DNA of 64,000 nucleotides from Dipetalonema caudispina (taxonomy: Eukaryota; Nematoda; Chromadorea; Rhabditida; Onchocercidae), in NCBI GenBank assembly GCA_013365325.1, contig JABVXV010000189.1, positions 1 through 64,000 of the forward strand, read 5' to 3'. Numbering within the stretch: the stretch's first letter is position 1; every line of letters begins with the position of its first letter. Position numbers and translations under genes: made by a program. Positions 29,102-42,462 of the stretch are shown here, piece after piece. The notes under the pieces were generated by a model. That model did no database searches. It saw only the letters and a program-made list of their open reading frames with translations, and had not been told where the DNA came from.

Positions 29102-29608
29102 CTCTGCATTTTTGTTCATGACGTTAATTTGTGAGGATTACAAACTCTAATAAAGCGAAATTTAATCGATTATTTTACCAACAAATGCTATAAATTGCCT
29201 GACTTAAAAAAATTAGCATTAATACAGTTCCAATAATTACCGTTGTACACTGACTTTTACAAAATGTATTTCGCTTAATTATGGAATTTTATTGCATTTT
29301 ACGCTCATTGTGATGGGTAGAAAAAAGAAATGAATGTAAATATAAGTGTTTGGAGCTTTGAAGATTTCTTTGTTTGAAAATTACAAATCAATTAATAATT
29401 GTTAAGTGTATCGTTGGCATGAAATCTTCATTTGAAAAAGTAATATACATGCATATAGTGACTAATAAGGCAAATCAAGAAAGAAATCAGTAATTTTATA
29501 TTCACTGTCAAATTCATTGTTATAAGAAAATTTATTTCAATTCGCTAAACTCTCCAGCGAATTTCGAAAAATATTTTCCAAACTAGTAAAATACAGAAAA
29601 ACAAACAT
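29102..29608. other. Convergent intergenic region
   Basis: About 500 bases between two convergent genes, expected to hold both 3' UTRs. It is AT-rich with no open frame of note. Confidence 0.6.
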
Positions 29609-30582
29609 TCATTCTTTTTTCAATGATAAATACTTCAAATTCTGATGAGATCGATCTCGATCACTAATAATCAATTTGCACGGATCACTAATGCGCCAAT
29701 CAATGGCCAATTCTGGATCAAATGGGTTTACACCGAATTCTACCTGCGCATTATATGTTGCTGTGCATTTGTACGTTACATGAGCTCCTTTTTCCGATAA
29801 AACCTGAAATTTAAGTCTTAGATGGTACAGTAAAAATGTAAATATGACAGAAAGTAAATATCAGATTATACTTGTGACCAGTTCTGTTTTTCAAATAGCC
29901 AATATAAACATTACTGATAATATGTGGAGAGATCCTAAAGCATAACATAAAAACTGGAAGAACTGTTAGTAATACATTGCCATAGAGCTACCTGAGTATA
30001 TAGCCTATAAAATTTGAAGAATAAAATGTAAACAAAAAAATGCTTACATAAAATCCGTGCAAAAATCCATCAGGTATCCAGAAACCTGTTCGTGTTTCTT
30101 CATTTAAAACTATACCGTACCATTTTCCAAAGGTTTTCGACGTTGGTCTTATATCAACAGCAACATCAAATATTTCACCACTTATAACCGATACCAGTTT
30201 ACCCATTCCTGGTTGTGCATGTAAGCCACGTAAAACGCCAGATTTCGAGTAGGAATGATTATCCTTAAATACATAACATAAAAGAAGTGATAACTTACCG
30301 GTACGATCTGAAAATCTGGCTGTAATATTGTAGACTTCCACCATTGTGAATATTTCGAAATTGTTCAAAACAAAAAAAGAAAACTAATAGTTCGGAAGTT
30401 GAGTCTACCTGCTTGAATTTCTCGGAGAACCCTAAAGCACCTAATTCATATTCGTTATATGACTCCACGAAGTAACCACGAATATCCGGAAACAGTTTCG
30501 GTCGAATAAGTTTTAGTCCATCAATTTGTTCGATATCTTTAATCTCTAATTTTGTCCTTCTGAGCATTTCATTGAAGTTCAT
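29609..30582 (-). CDS. dTDP-4-dehydrorhamnose 3,5-epimerase (RmlC family)
   Basis: Three exons, 30409-30582, 30048-30263 and 29609-29803, join in phase to 194 residues, the normal RmlC length. The product would convert dTDP-4-keto-6-deoxyglucose to dTDP-4-keto-rhamnose in dTDP-L-rhamnose synthesis. Family motifs visible are FPDIRGYFVESYNE, DNHSYSKSGVLRGLH (with the catalytic His), VDIRPTSKTFGKW, the FWIPDGFLHGF strand and VTYKCTATYN (position of the catalytic Tyr). Nematodes have a complete dTDP-rhamnose pathway; the C. elegans member is RML-3. Regular introns and nematode-style splice sites argue that this is a resident nuclear gene and not contamination. A rhamnose product in cuticle or other glycoconjugates is inferred from that literature, not seen here. 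Confidence 0.93.
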
Positions 30583-32651
30583 CGATTGAGAAAGGAATGC
30601 TGAAAGAGCTATTGAATCTAAGTAAATTTATTAAAATGATATACAGGAACAGAACATGCCAAATTTATTGACACTGATGCACCCTTAAGCGATTAAAAAA
30701 GATTTTCGCATTTCGATAGGACGAGTGGAAAAGATAGAATCCGTTTCAATTGCCCCGAGTGACCTTATTTCCAACTTTGTACATCATTCTGTGCAGCTCA
30801 TCGTAACTACTTTGAAAATCATTTCTATCAGAGTTCGGACAAGCCCTTTCTAAACGGTATCAAGTTGAAATGGGGCTTGCTGTGATCGTTAGAACTGTTC
30901 CAACACCATTTCAGGAAATGATGGCACCATATGTATCAAAAACGGGTACAGCAAAACGAGTTCTCGACGAGAAATAATAGCAGATGCAAGCAAGCAAAAC
31001 TTTAATCCCAACAAAAATACTTAAACTAAAGAACTTCGACACGCCTAAAAGTCACTACAATAGCCATAATAATAAAGTATGCATGAAAGTTCTGCTAAGT
31101 AATAACTTCGCTAAGTTGAAGATGCAGTAATTCTAACTTAATAATGAGCAAGCTTTAGCACTAAATTACATATCTGACAAATCTTTCAGTGTTTATACGC
31201 AAGATATAAACACACATAAACTGCTCATAAATGTAACTCATAATCGTGACACTAAGACAACAATTTCCCATCAGTTTGACTAATTTCGTATAGTGCGCAG
31301 AATTAAGAATAGCAAGTTTGAGCCGATTAATTCACTTCATTGCATTTTATTTCTTTTGTCATCTACACAATCTTCACTGAAGCATTTACGCATTTAAAAG
31401 CATATTTGAAAAACAAACAGTGTAAATAATCAATGGAATCACCAGATATTAGATTAAAGATCGTTAACAGTGATCCATACTTAACGATCTCTTTCCAAAA
31501 TTCTAATTTTTAATATATTAAGGACATTTTATATATTGCTTCGTGAAAAAACATCATATGACTCAATAAACACAAATAAAGAACACAGTTCGAGAAACCC
31601 GTAAAGATAATATAATGCAGTTTGCTGTTTTTAAAGAAACACTAAAAAATTACCACATAGAACACCTCTAAAAGAATCTATTCTCCCTCTTTAATCAAAA
31701 TCTCTGCGAAGCCTTTCCCTAGCATCTAATTTAAGTATTTCATTGAAACCATACAATGTTAATATGAAAATAATTCACTTCTTCCAAATCTAAATGAATC
31801 AAGAACCTTCGAAAAATCCTGAAACTGTTAAAGTCTTCAAATTTCATGTCCAAATAATGTTGATTTAATTAAACAGAAGAAGGAAAATCAAACAAACAAA
31901 TTTTGTGAGATTTCCATTACTTAACTGCATGTGCCTATTAGACGGACTCTGGATATTACGGTTAATCAACTGCGAGCTGGTCAGGCACATCAGTTAGGAG
32001 CCAACCATATAAAATAGGACTCACTTCCTATTTTTTCATTTTCCACATAAACAAATGAAGATCAACTAAAATTTAAACAGCAGAAAATATCGAATTAAAT
32101 CCACTAACGAATGATGAAATTACTAAATAACTTGCCATTAATGTCGGAGTACCATTCGTTCTTTTCAGGGATAAGTTCTCATCTGTTCGTTTTCTTGGAA
32201 ACGAAAGATAACTCAATTAAACCGAATCATATTTCATAAAAAGTGTCAAATGAAACAACAGTACTTCGTGAATAGATCTCCGTCAACAAATGGAAATTAA
32301 GTTAACTTTGACTGTTCATATTCACTGGACTGGAGAGGTAGAATCAATACATTTGCTAACAAAATGAAAATTATGTAAACTTCAAGAATAACTTTAATAT
32401 TCCATTAATGAAATATGATATAAATACAAAATATTGAAGATAACTCCACAAATGAACTAATTTTCACACAGAAAATAAGAGTTCGATTAAATTTCCATGG
32501 AGAATCTAGAAGATCTGTTAGAAAGGCCAGAAACGGGAATTGTTATCAACATCAACTTCTCACACATTTCTTTTCACCGCTTTTAACGCTGATACGGAAT
32601 GATTCTGATTCGAAACCTCACATGCGAATACAGTTTCCTATTATTCGCCAG
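30583..32651. other. Intergenic region between two minus-strand genes
   Basis: About 2.1 kb holding the promoter of the epimerase gene and the 3' flank of the RYBP-like gene. No exon or long open frame was supported. Confidence 0.55.
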
Positions 32652-33877
32652 TTATGCAATTAAATCTTTTTTCAAACACGTCTGCTTGGGTGAAGCATGT
32701 CTTTCTAATAACTTCTTGTCATCTTCACGTTTTTTGTATTCTATAATGCAAGCAGGTATACCCTTCACGGTAACTATATGTTTTTTTGCTGAGGATCTGA
32801 TGATTAATGAATCACGCAATGATATTACCTGAAAAAAAAAGTGACTTCCACAAGTGAAAGAGGACACAAAAAACATATCTGAACATAGCATCAATTTAAA
32901 ATTAAATTAAATATATCCCTCAACAACCTCTAAATGACTCTTAGGTCTATGCCTTTTGGCCCAATGAAAATCATTCTCCATAGCCAAAACCATAGAAAAT
33001 TCTTAAAATTCCAATAAACATCTATTAGTGTAAAAAATTGAAATAACATACCCGTTTGCTGTTCGTTCTAGAGATAACTGTAGACTTTGTGACACCAGAA
33101 CCGGATGAAGTGCTTTCTGGAGAATGCCGAGAAGTACTTGGTGAGTCAGCTGTTGGCCGTCCAACCCTTCTTCTGGAATTTGAGCATTGAAGTAACAAAA
33201 GATAGGCTACAAAAGTCACAAGTAATTTTTTTCAAAGCTACCGGAGCCTCGTTCAGACTAGGACTATTCTTGCCATCTGAGATGTCAAATTTGCAGTCCT
33301 CAGTAACGAATAATTTATGCTCTTTTCTAGAAGTGAAATGCATCCAAAGTAGACAAAGTAAATGAACTTCGGTTTCTCGGCAAGACTTTGTTGAACAACA
33401 AAATTCTGCACAACTGTATGATGCTGCACAACATTTTGATTCAAACGAGGCTTTCTTGTTGATGTACCCTTTCTGAAATGGTGGAATTTTCGATCAAACC
33501 TTTACCATCGGAAAACACTTTAGATTTGAAATCAATGAATCTTAACATCAAAGCTAGCATAGCTCACTATTTTGAGGTTGAAGTGAAATACAGGACAGCG
33601 TAATCGGAGTTAAATTGCATTCCAACAATGTTATACAATAATCTTTCAGCATTATGGGGGAACGGAAAACAGTAAAAAGAAACAGGAAAATATTCAGAAT
33701 GTACTTTATTAAAGTCTAACTCATAGTATGGCACAAATAGATCATTAACCTTGTATCACACATTTCGCATTTGAACGCCTCATGTCGATTTCGGAATGTA
33801 CATACAGTGCACTCCCAACTTCCTGGCTCGAACCCTTCATCTTCCGCTTTCGAGCGATTTCGTTTCTTGGCTGACAT
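32652..33877 (-). CDS. RYBP/YAF2-type Polycomb adaptor protein
   Basis: Four in-phase exons: 33750-33877, 33368-33472, 33052-33172 and 32652-32828, giving 176 residues. Residues about 19-44 form a RanBP2-type zinc finger (WECTVCTFRN, then FKCEMCDTRKGT) that directly continues into the RYBP/YAF2 signature TSTRKPR. A Ser/Thr-rich linker follows, then a C-terminal strand region (IIRSSAKKHIVTVKGIPA, then IIEYKKRE) matching the RYBP segment that binds RING1B and CBX proteins. RYBP and YAF2 are alternative subunits of variant PRC1; the zinc finger binds ubiquitylated H2A in the human protein. The exon 2 donor (AA|GTTCAT) is weak but is the only one that keeps frame. An overlapping frame in that intron with CDFC is treated as a shadow. 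Confidence 0.88.
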
Positions 33878-36800
33878 ATGTTGTTAGTTTTTCTCCATAT
33901 GTCTCATCGCTTCAACTACAAAGTTTAGAAGTTCAGATCAAAAGTCGAAGTAATTATTACAAATATCACCACATTTATAGGTAAATCGTCAAGAATAGCC
34001 GTCATTTTCTGCATAATTGGACATGTTCTAATAATAATAATAACCTTCCATTTTGTTCAATTCAGCTATTGGTTGAATTCCTGACATTTCGGAAAGGTCA
34101 GACTTCCGTACTTCAAAGCGGAAATATTTGTTTGGAGGATACGACAAAAACTTTAACTAGAGCATGTCGTAAGACGACAGCGATACGACATGTTAGGAAG
34201 AGATCTGGGCAGATTTGAACAATGAGAGCTCTCGTAACTCGCATGTAAGTAGTCTAAGTCTAAAACACACCTCCATATGAAAGGTTGCATTTGTTTTCTT
34301 TTCAACGATAGCTTCTTAACTGCCATTATCAAATGATTGACCATAATTAGTTAATTACCCCTTCCCCCTTATTATTGTTCACTCTCAACATCTGAATACT
34401 CAGAGGAATAGTTCAACTGTATCATTCTCCTCTTCTCAATCTTTAACTTACAAACTCTGTAATCCCTAGCAAACCCTATCCTCTGGTTGACCACTCATCC
34501 AGAAAAACGGAAACAAAATACAAAAGCTAAATCGCTGGTTGATACTTGACGAACCAATGCACTTTTGACATCCGCTCTGTGCAAAAGATCAGTTCACTTT
34601 CATTTCTTCCTGCAGTAATTCCGGGATTTTGATCGGTTTGTTGCCTGGTATCAAATAGTTGCATGGTTATTTCAGCAGACTGAGCAGAGATGATACCTGA
34701 AACTTGAGCCTAGCCAAGTTGATCTAACCAATGATAAACATAATGAGCATTTTTCGATAAAGAGTATTCCCCTTAAAGCCATTCATATACATTTTTCTTG
34801 CTAATTATGAACAAGGCAAAGCTTCACTTGCTATTATTTAGCCTTTTCTGAATCCTTTTCTGAAGGATGTGCCATTCATATCTGATCGAAAGTATCATCT
34901 CATTCAACCAATATATAACAATTGATTCTGGATAAAAGGTCACTGATGAAAAATTTCAACAACAACTTCGATGATCTATAAAAATTAACCGATAGCAATC
35001 ATGGCTGACTCCCTTTCCTCTTTCTATTTACTGTTCCGTGAGTGGAGAGAGTGAAAATGTATGTATTGGTTCGTTTTTAGGCCCTAGAAAACCGGTTTCA
35101 AAACAAACATAAAAATAGCTTTTTCGGGACAAGCAATTACAATGACAACACGAAGAGAGCATCAGGTTTAAATCATTCTTTTGCTTGCTTTGTTCTTTGT
35201 TCTTTAGAAAAATTGGAATGACTTTGAATACTGAATGCACAGGGATGAACAATTCGTTTATTACAGACGACAGGTACTATTGCTGCTATATTCAGGAATG
35301 ATTGATAAGTAAATTATTGATTAATCAGCTATATCTCGATCGTCTTAATCTCTCATCCTTTTTAATCTATTTTTCTTTTTCCTTCAACTTCAAGATTTAA
35401 TCAGCTAATAAGCCTCTTAGTCATTTTGTCATTGCTATTTTCCAATGAACAGAGGTGATGTAGTTTGTCTTCCCATTTAAAAGATATAGGTGGCTATATT
35501 TTTCTTTTCCAGCTTTTTTCTTTCGTTCAATTCATCGATCGTCTATGGAAAACCCGAAGAACAATGCGATCCTTCTTGTTATTTCAAATGGATCAGACGT
35601 TGTTCTCGACTTATTGTTTAACTGTGTTGAAAATTATTCAAACGATTAAAATGTTTCTTTTAGTTACCATCGTTTATTCGCGAATGGTCTGCTTTATTTA
35701 TGATTGGATGAAAGTGTTGAAGAGCTGTGGTTGGTTATGAATTTAGCTTTCTAAATTTTGAATTTGTCTGTCATTTATCTCGACATAAGTAAACAAAAAG
35801 ATAAACAGAGATATGTTTATGATGGAATTGAAATGGAAAGCGGTTTTAAAATTTCTTTCTGAATACTTTCTTCGATATTCTCACACAATTGTAATTGTTG
35901 AGGATTATTACTACTAGGAATAACAGTTATCGGTGTATTGGAAGTTGAAGACTGAAAAAAAGGAAGGAATAGGACTTGGCTTTATTTGAGAAAAACATAA
36001 ACTGCATAGGATGAACCGGAAATCATTCTGATTTTTGACTTCTACGTACAAGTTTGACTCATATGTAGAAATGGAAATCCAGTTGAAATTTGCCTTCCTC
36101 TTCCCTCCGCCTCTTCCCCCGTACCCGACATGTTCTAGGGTGAATGAGTAACGAATAACACTGCCAGGGACACATACACAACAGCCACTCGAAACTGTAT
36201 ACCTGTTTGTCAGCAAATATGAGCATTTGGAATATAAATGTATACAAAGATATGCAATCATGCACAAACAAACAGATAGGCAAACTCCCAAATTTGTTTT
36301 TGAAAGATTCCGACATTAACGTCTGCCTTTTTAATGGTAGAATTTTTATTCAGCATAATGGTGTCTTGCATTGAGGTTTAGTTAGGTAATATGATTAGAA
36401 ACGATCAACTCAGTTGTGAAGTTATGCTACTTGAATATTTCGTCAGCACTATCACAGTTCACTTCCTTCCCGATCAAAAGTCAGAATTTGTGATAAGTTA
36501 TAGATTGATCTTTTCCTGATCCTCACTCAATAACACTAGCTTTTCTAGTCTGAAGTTAAACAGAAGTGAATTTTGTTATTAATTTTACTTTCATAATTCA
36601 GAATTGATATCATTTATCTGTGGTAGAGACTTTACTCGAAATTTTTCTTGAAAGTATTGTCTGAATGCATAAGATTAGAAGCACCTGATAATCTGAAGAC
36701 TTTCTGATATATGGTTCGATATTATTAAGTTATGCGTTATAATGAAAAGTTATGATTGACTATTGGATTTTAGCTTTTGAAGTGTATTGCTGAAGTGATC

Positions 36801-37775
36801 TTGAAGTAAACTGCTCCAATGAATATTACTTCTATCATTATGAAAGAGGGAAAACTCTGAGTAGATGGAGGAGGTAGGCATCGACAACATAACATTATTA
36901 ATTCTAGTTTATTTTTGGGGATGTATTGGGCCGATGAGAAGGGAGATGGTTCTGGAAATGTATGACTAAATTGGAAACCAGTTTTCTGTGATTTAGAAAA
37001 CGAAACGAAATCGAGTTAAAGCGACGATTGGCTGCAGTTTCAAAAGTTCTAAGCCTGAAAAGATGAGTAGTTACGTTAGGCAGAGGAATGACTGAAAGGA
37101 AATGGTGTCAGTAAGGGTGAAAAACTTCGAAATTTCTGGGATCAATCCAGTAAAACTGCAACGGTAGTGCAATGCAGTGAAACGAGATGAAACAGTAGTA
37201 GTGCGGTAAAAATGAATTGGTGGTGTCGTTATGTAGTAGAAGTAGTGGAAGTAGTACAGCAGCAGCAGCAAGTAGCAGCAAGCAGCTGGTATGACCAGTT
37301 TTCCAGGCACATAGACATATAGAGACCGATAAATTTTGTATATGAGAATCTATCTATCCTCAACCTCAAAATTTCCATTCCTTTCCAGCTGCTTTCCCTC
37401 GTCGCAAACCAACGTTACCACATCCTTCTAGTGTTACTATTACCGATATAGTTAGCTAGCATTGTTGCTACATCGGAGCAAAGCGGGGTGTTCAGACTTT
37501 ACAAGGTTCGAAAGTGATTTTACCACAATGAAGTCTTAGAATTTCCCGCAATTTCAATCAACTGTTAGACGAGCATCGTATGCTTTTGAAACAATATTTA
37601 TTCGTCATTAAGAGTCGCAGAAAATTTTCCTCTTTTTTTATAATTCAAAATTTTTTGAAGCGATCAGTCGTATTTGATCAAAAGTTACAACAAAATTTCA
37701 AGAACAGACATATTTCTTTAGCAATAGATTGCTAAATTGCTGAATCTGAATTGAACCTTTTTTTTCTCTCCTCCC
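33878..37775. other. Divergent intergenic region of 3.9 kb
   Basis: It lies between the start codons of the minus-strand RYBP-like gene and the plus-strand acidic nuclear protein gene, so it must contain both promoters. Open frames up to 125 codons (for example minus 35914-36291) are Cys/Leu-rich and show no domain or splice logic. A GTAGTAGAAGTAGTGG/CAGCAGCAGCA-rich patch lies at about 37192-37290. Confidence 0.55.
37192..37290. repeat. Imperfect AGT/AGC triplet-rich tract
   Basis: An irregular run of GTAG/AGT and CAGCAGCAG units, about 500 bases upstream of the next start codon. It is not in an open frame that can be tied to a gene. Confidence 0.6.
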
Positions 37776-40700
37776 ATGGATAACGACTCCAAAGCAATTT
37801 TGAATGGAATTAATCTCCGATTGAATGACATTGACCTGAAACTATCATTTGTTCTGGAACTGCTTACAAATCGTTTACCCGAGAAATCGTCAAGAGAGCA
37901 GTTGACAGCACTGCAGCTTCTGCATTCCCAATCACGTGAAATGATGACTGATCGCAGAAGTATCGGCTTTGTGGGATCAAATGAACAGCGACAATCAGCG
38001 GAGCGGACATCGGTATATGCCGTAGAAGATGCAGTTAGTGAAATAGCCTTCGGCAATACTGCTCCTTCATTGCAACTGGACAACAACGAGAAGTCGATCC
38101 AAAGACAGCAAGATGACGTAATACCAGAAACATCGTCCATTTCAACCAGAGGAAGATCAACAGCAGCATCAGCTGGTGTCACGGCAACCAATGATAGTGA
38201 AGGTGACGAAGAAGAAGTTGATGATTACGATGATGAACTGGATGAGGTAATTTATTCCGTTTTATTAAATTTATATCAACTCGTATTTATACTTGGTTAA
38301 TGAAACTGCGATAAGTTGCTAATTTCAAAAAACGAAAAGATCCAATCTATTCTCTCGTAAGTATGAAGGAATTCTCTTTCATAACTTCCTGATTGTGTTA
38401 AATTAGAAATTAACGTAGTTTAAGTGATATCACATTACAATTCTCATAGCCGTGATAAATTTCTCTAAAGGTCATACTTCATTAGTGAAGCTGAAAGTGA
38501 TCTCATTGATCTGTTATTTTAGATTTTATTTTCAACATATTATATTACGTCTCATTTTTCCTCTCTAAATTTTGTAATAAATAGTGGAATGAAGGTGAAA
38601 CAACTTGAGATTCTATGGCAAAAGTGAGGATGAAAATTTTTTAACGTGCCATTGTAAGGAATGCAAAATTTGCGGTAAAGGTCGAAACTTTGAAGGAGTC
38701 AATTTTTGTGAGATTAATTCTCATCCATTACGATATCTTATAATTCAAAGTCCAGGATGTTGCAACAACAAATCAGGATCGTGAGATGAAAATAATTCAT
38801 GCGGAAAGCAATTTTCCAGAAGGAGCAGTACGGCGAGCTGCCGAAAAGGCAGCACGAAGTTTTCAAAGTACTCAACCAAAGGTGAGGGTTTTTCTCCCTG
38901 ACCCATTTATTTATACTACCAATTTTACTAATGATATTAATATCGATATAATTACTTATACCCATCACCATTACAGCAAATAGCAGGTAGGAAGAACAAT
39001 TATTTGCTACGGATATTATTATAGAATATCGATGTAATATTTTGAATATTCAAAAGTGAACTGGATTTTATGAAAGGATTTCATTTCATTTATTTCTTTG
39101 CTGAAAGTCTCATTTTTCTTTTTATATTTCCGATTGTCCTTATTTGTTTTGCCCTACGATATCTTTCATTTGTGCACTTTTTTGCCCTTAATTTAAATTC
39201 TGTTCTTGTCATTCTTTCTCGATCGGTTAAAAGTCTCTTCTTACGATTTCGGATATGATTCAAGATAATCTATGCTGTCCTTACGATAGTTATCTCAGAA
39301 GATAAAGAATTAAATAATAAAAATTTTTGTTTTCTTTTTTTCGCAGTTTGATTTTATCTAAAAATTTTGTTCACTTGCATGCATCGGTATTCTCCCTTCC
39401 ACTGCTGTTCTTTTCCAAATTTCTCTTTTTAAAACGAATTTTTTTAATTACATTTTTTTTTTTTTTTTTGCAAAGAAATGACTAAGAATGCAAAATGTAG
39501 CACTTTGTTCAATAGATGAACAAGGAAAGGAGTGCGCAGATGAGGAACAAACTTACAGAAAAGTTATTCGGATAATACTGAGGGAGTACTTTTGATTCTT
39601 AAAAGGTTGAATTACGTGGAATGGTAAATAAGAGATAACAGACTTATTGTAAGTGACCCACAGAATTCCAACAGCCCGGTCACTTTATAATCTTTTTTTC
39701 CTGAATGGCCAGACGATATTATCTACTAAACCGTTCCTGTTAATCAAACTGATAGTGATTTTGATATCTCTCTCTCTCATCAACATGATTATTCTATGCT
39801 TATCTGGAATATCTGTCCTGCACCGATACGATTAATTCGTAGCAATAGCCATGGCATAATAAGATCGGTACCAATTATTGTTTTAATGTGATTGAACGAA
39901 GAATCGATTTTTTATATAGCAGAAATGAAATTGACTTGGAAAATGAAATAGATCAAAAGAATTATTCTGAGTCATGGAACTATTGATTTTTGCTCGCAAA
40001 TGTTGACGATTTTAATTATTTTCGTTAATAAATTAATGGTTATTTGGAATTATAGGTTTTTGCATGGCAAATATTACGAGAATCAGTTACCGATCAGGAA
40101 CTTCGAAACGTGCATATCTCCTTGAGGACATTTCATGGTGAAACTGCAGAACATCTTTTATCTCGGCAATTACCAAAGGTTTAATAATTTTAATGTAAGC
40201 TAAACAGCTCTAGTAGTAGACACAAATAAAATTAGCAACAAAAGGAAATAAGTAAATAACAGCCACAGAAAGATAGAAAGGAACTTCTAATTTCAATATA
40301 TTTAAAGGAATTTTTTTTTTTCGTGTTCCTTCACATCAACGTCTTCATTTTTAGCCATTATAATTGTTTCATTCGGTTTCTGTCAAAATCATTTCGCACT
40401 TCTTTTCAATCTTGAAAAAAAATATTCTGAGATCAAAATTAAAGTTTGTTGTAATGGATCGACTTTCTGGATCGCTAAATAATTTATTATTCAGCTTAAT
40501 AATGCTTCATTTTTATCACTTCATTCTCGTTTATATTTCAGTTATACTGCTAGTCTGTTTATTCCCTTCCAACTAATTTTAAATAACTTTAGATAATATA
40601 AAGAATTATGTACATCATGCTTAGAGTGACTATATTTCAATATTGAATATGCTTATACGGATGGTGTTACAGATACGTCTGGTAGTTGAAGCAACAATGT

Positions 40701-41271
40701 CCTATTTTAAATGGGATCAACTAAGTGATGAAAATCAGTTAACCAAAGCTAAACTCTTATTGAGTCATTTAAAAAATAACGCCAAGGTTCGAAATTGGAC
40801 TCTTAGAGAGGGACGTCCGAATCGGTAAGTTTAACAGCTTTGACAAACTTATTATGTAAATTTTTAGGAAAAGCAGAGTTTTTTAATTAGTTCCCCAAAA
40901 TTAAGACGTACGGATTTTGTCTCCAATAAGTATATCGATAACGAAAAGGCTAACTTCCACGCTATTTCAAACCATGTTTCGAAATATCTCCAGGCTGCAA
41001 CTTTCAATAAGGAACTTTTTCAGTAAGACACAGCTCTCCGTGATTGAACGGACTTGATAACTTTGAATTCGATCTGGAGAAAATTTAGAATAATAATTGC
41101 CAAAGATCAATAGATCAGAACAGTGCATTTTAGATTAGAAGAGGAAAAATTTTTTATAGGATATCGAACACAATGGATGCGGTATGGAAACGTTATGCAG
41201 CTTTACTTGGGCAAACCGGTCTCGCTACGGTCGGTTTATTACCAAGCCATATAAGTCAGCTCAACCGATAA
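37776..41271 (+). CDS. Acidic nuclear protein, nematode-specific, possibly LIN-14-like
   Basis: Five in-phase exons: 37776-38246, 38756-38881, 40056-40178, 40673-40824 and 41160-41271, giving 327 residues. The N-terminal 157 residues hold a leucine-rich predicted helix ([14 protein letters not shown]), polar low-complexity sequence and a strongly acidic stretch near its end ([16 protein letters not shown]). Residues about 170-327 look like one compact domain: [89 protein letters not shown] and [12 protein letters not shown]. The helical pattern and basic residues would suit a BEN-type DNA-binding domain, and I suspect kinship with nematode LIN-14, but I cannot confirm this from memory. Introns 2 and 3 are long for this window. 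Confidence 0.75.
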
Positions 41272-42462
41272 ATTCGACGAACAATTCGGTTCGAAAGCCT
41301 ACCTCATGAACTCCTTTATTTCACTTCTACTTTCTCTCAAATATGTATGTATGTTTTTTTATCACTGTAAGCATAACATTTGAATGAAATGAAATGCTCC
41401 ATCTTAATAATGAATTTTGACGTGTCATAGCACCAGCAGCAGAAAAATTAAGATTCATACTCAAAAGTAGCCTTTCCCGCTTAGCAGAGCATTCAAATTT
41501 ACCTCTCCTCATATTTGAACCCATCACTGACTTCTTTGATCTTTGTTAGGAGAAATTCTTGTCACAGCTATGACTGAAACAAGGACATCTTTGATCATGT
41601 TTGGATTCCATGTTCATTTCTCGAACTACCATACCATCTTAGCTACTAAACCTCAAGTAATTATGCCATCGGTTTATTGAGAATGGTTTCATTTCACTAT
41701 TTCAAAACACTGCCGGAATCTCATGCGTTTTCACTCCATCTCATCATATCAAAATACCTCTCGAACGGTAGATCGTTGCGCGAACATATGTATCTCTAAC
41801 AGTGACCTACTAGACGATGTACTTTATCATACATGTAACGTCAACAAGCAATTACGTCAATGCTTCTCAATAATTTTTGAAATTTGCTGTTTCCACAAGT
41901 GAATAAGTCATAATGTATTACATACTCAACACAGTGGAGGAGAAAATAAGCACTAAGCATTACAATACAAAAATGTAAGAGGAGCAAAGGGAAATGATAC
42001 AAGATAGTTCAATAATGAAAAAAGTGAGACGGCCATAGAAATGTTCATGGACTGGTTTCAAATTTTCAACAGAAAGCAATTGCCACACATACAAACAAAA
42101 GCAACATATGGACCAATAAAAGAACAAGCACACACCTATCGCAAAAATGCATAACCTTGGTAACGGAAATAAAAAGATGAAAATGAGTAACGAATTAAAC
42201 AAACCATTTTTTTCCTGTCACGAAGCGTATTGCACTGAATTTTCCAAGTGTCAACGTGAAAACCTCGTAAAATCGTCACACTCCCACAATTTTTTGAATC
42301 TCACATTTCATCCGAATATCAATTTCCAATCGATCATCGTTAAGCATCGTGTCTAGAGAGGACCGACATACAAATTGAAGTGCTGTATGAGCCTCATCAC
42401 AAAATTTACTGACAGAATGATTCATTCGCTCGCGGGATATTTTAGTTTCAGCGAATATCATA
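41272..42462 (+). promoter_or_regulatory. Convergent 3' region with let-7 seed matches
   Basis: This 1.2 kb separates the stop codons of the convergent acidic nuclear protein and canopy genes. On the plus strand it holds a full 8-mer let-7 seed match, CTACCTCA (41299-41306, 28 bases after the stop), and two TACCTC 6-mers (41500-41505 and 41755-41760). No CTCAGGG lin-4 match was seen. An AATAAA at 42115-42120 could end the plus-strand transcript. Confidence 0.45.

Noticed and set aside
33146..33365. Open frame with CDFCSLSF inside the RYBP-like gene, possibly a second zinc finger
   Set aside because: It overlaps the intron between exons 2 and 3 and cannot be joined in phase without losing the conserved RYBP parts.
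35465..36316. Open frames of 85-125 codons on both strands
   Set aside because: Composition is low-complexity and hydrophobic or Cys/Tyr-rich, without splice signals, start context or domain similarity.
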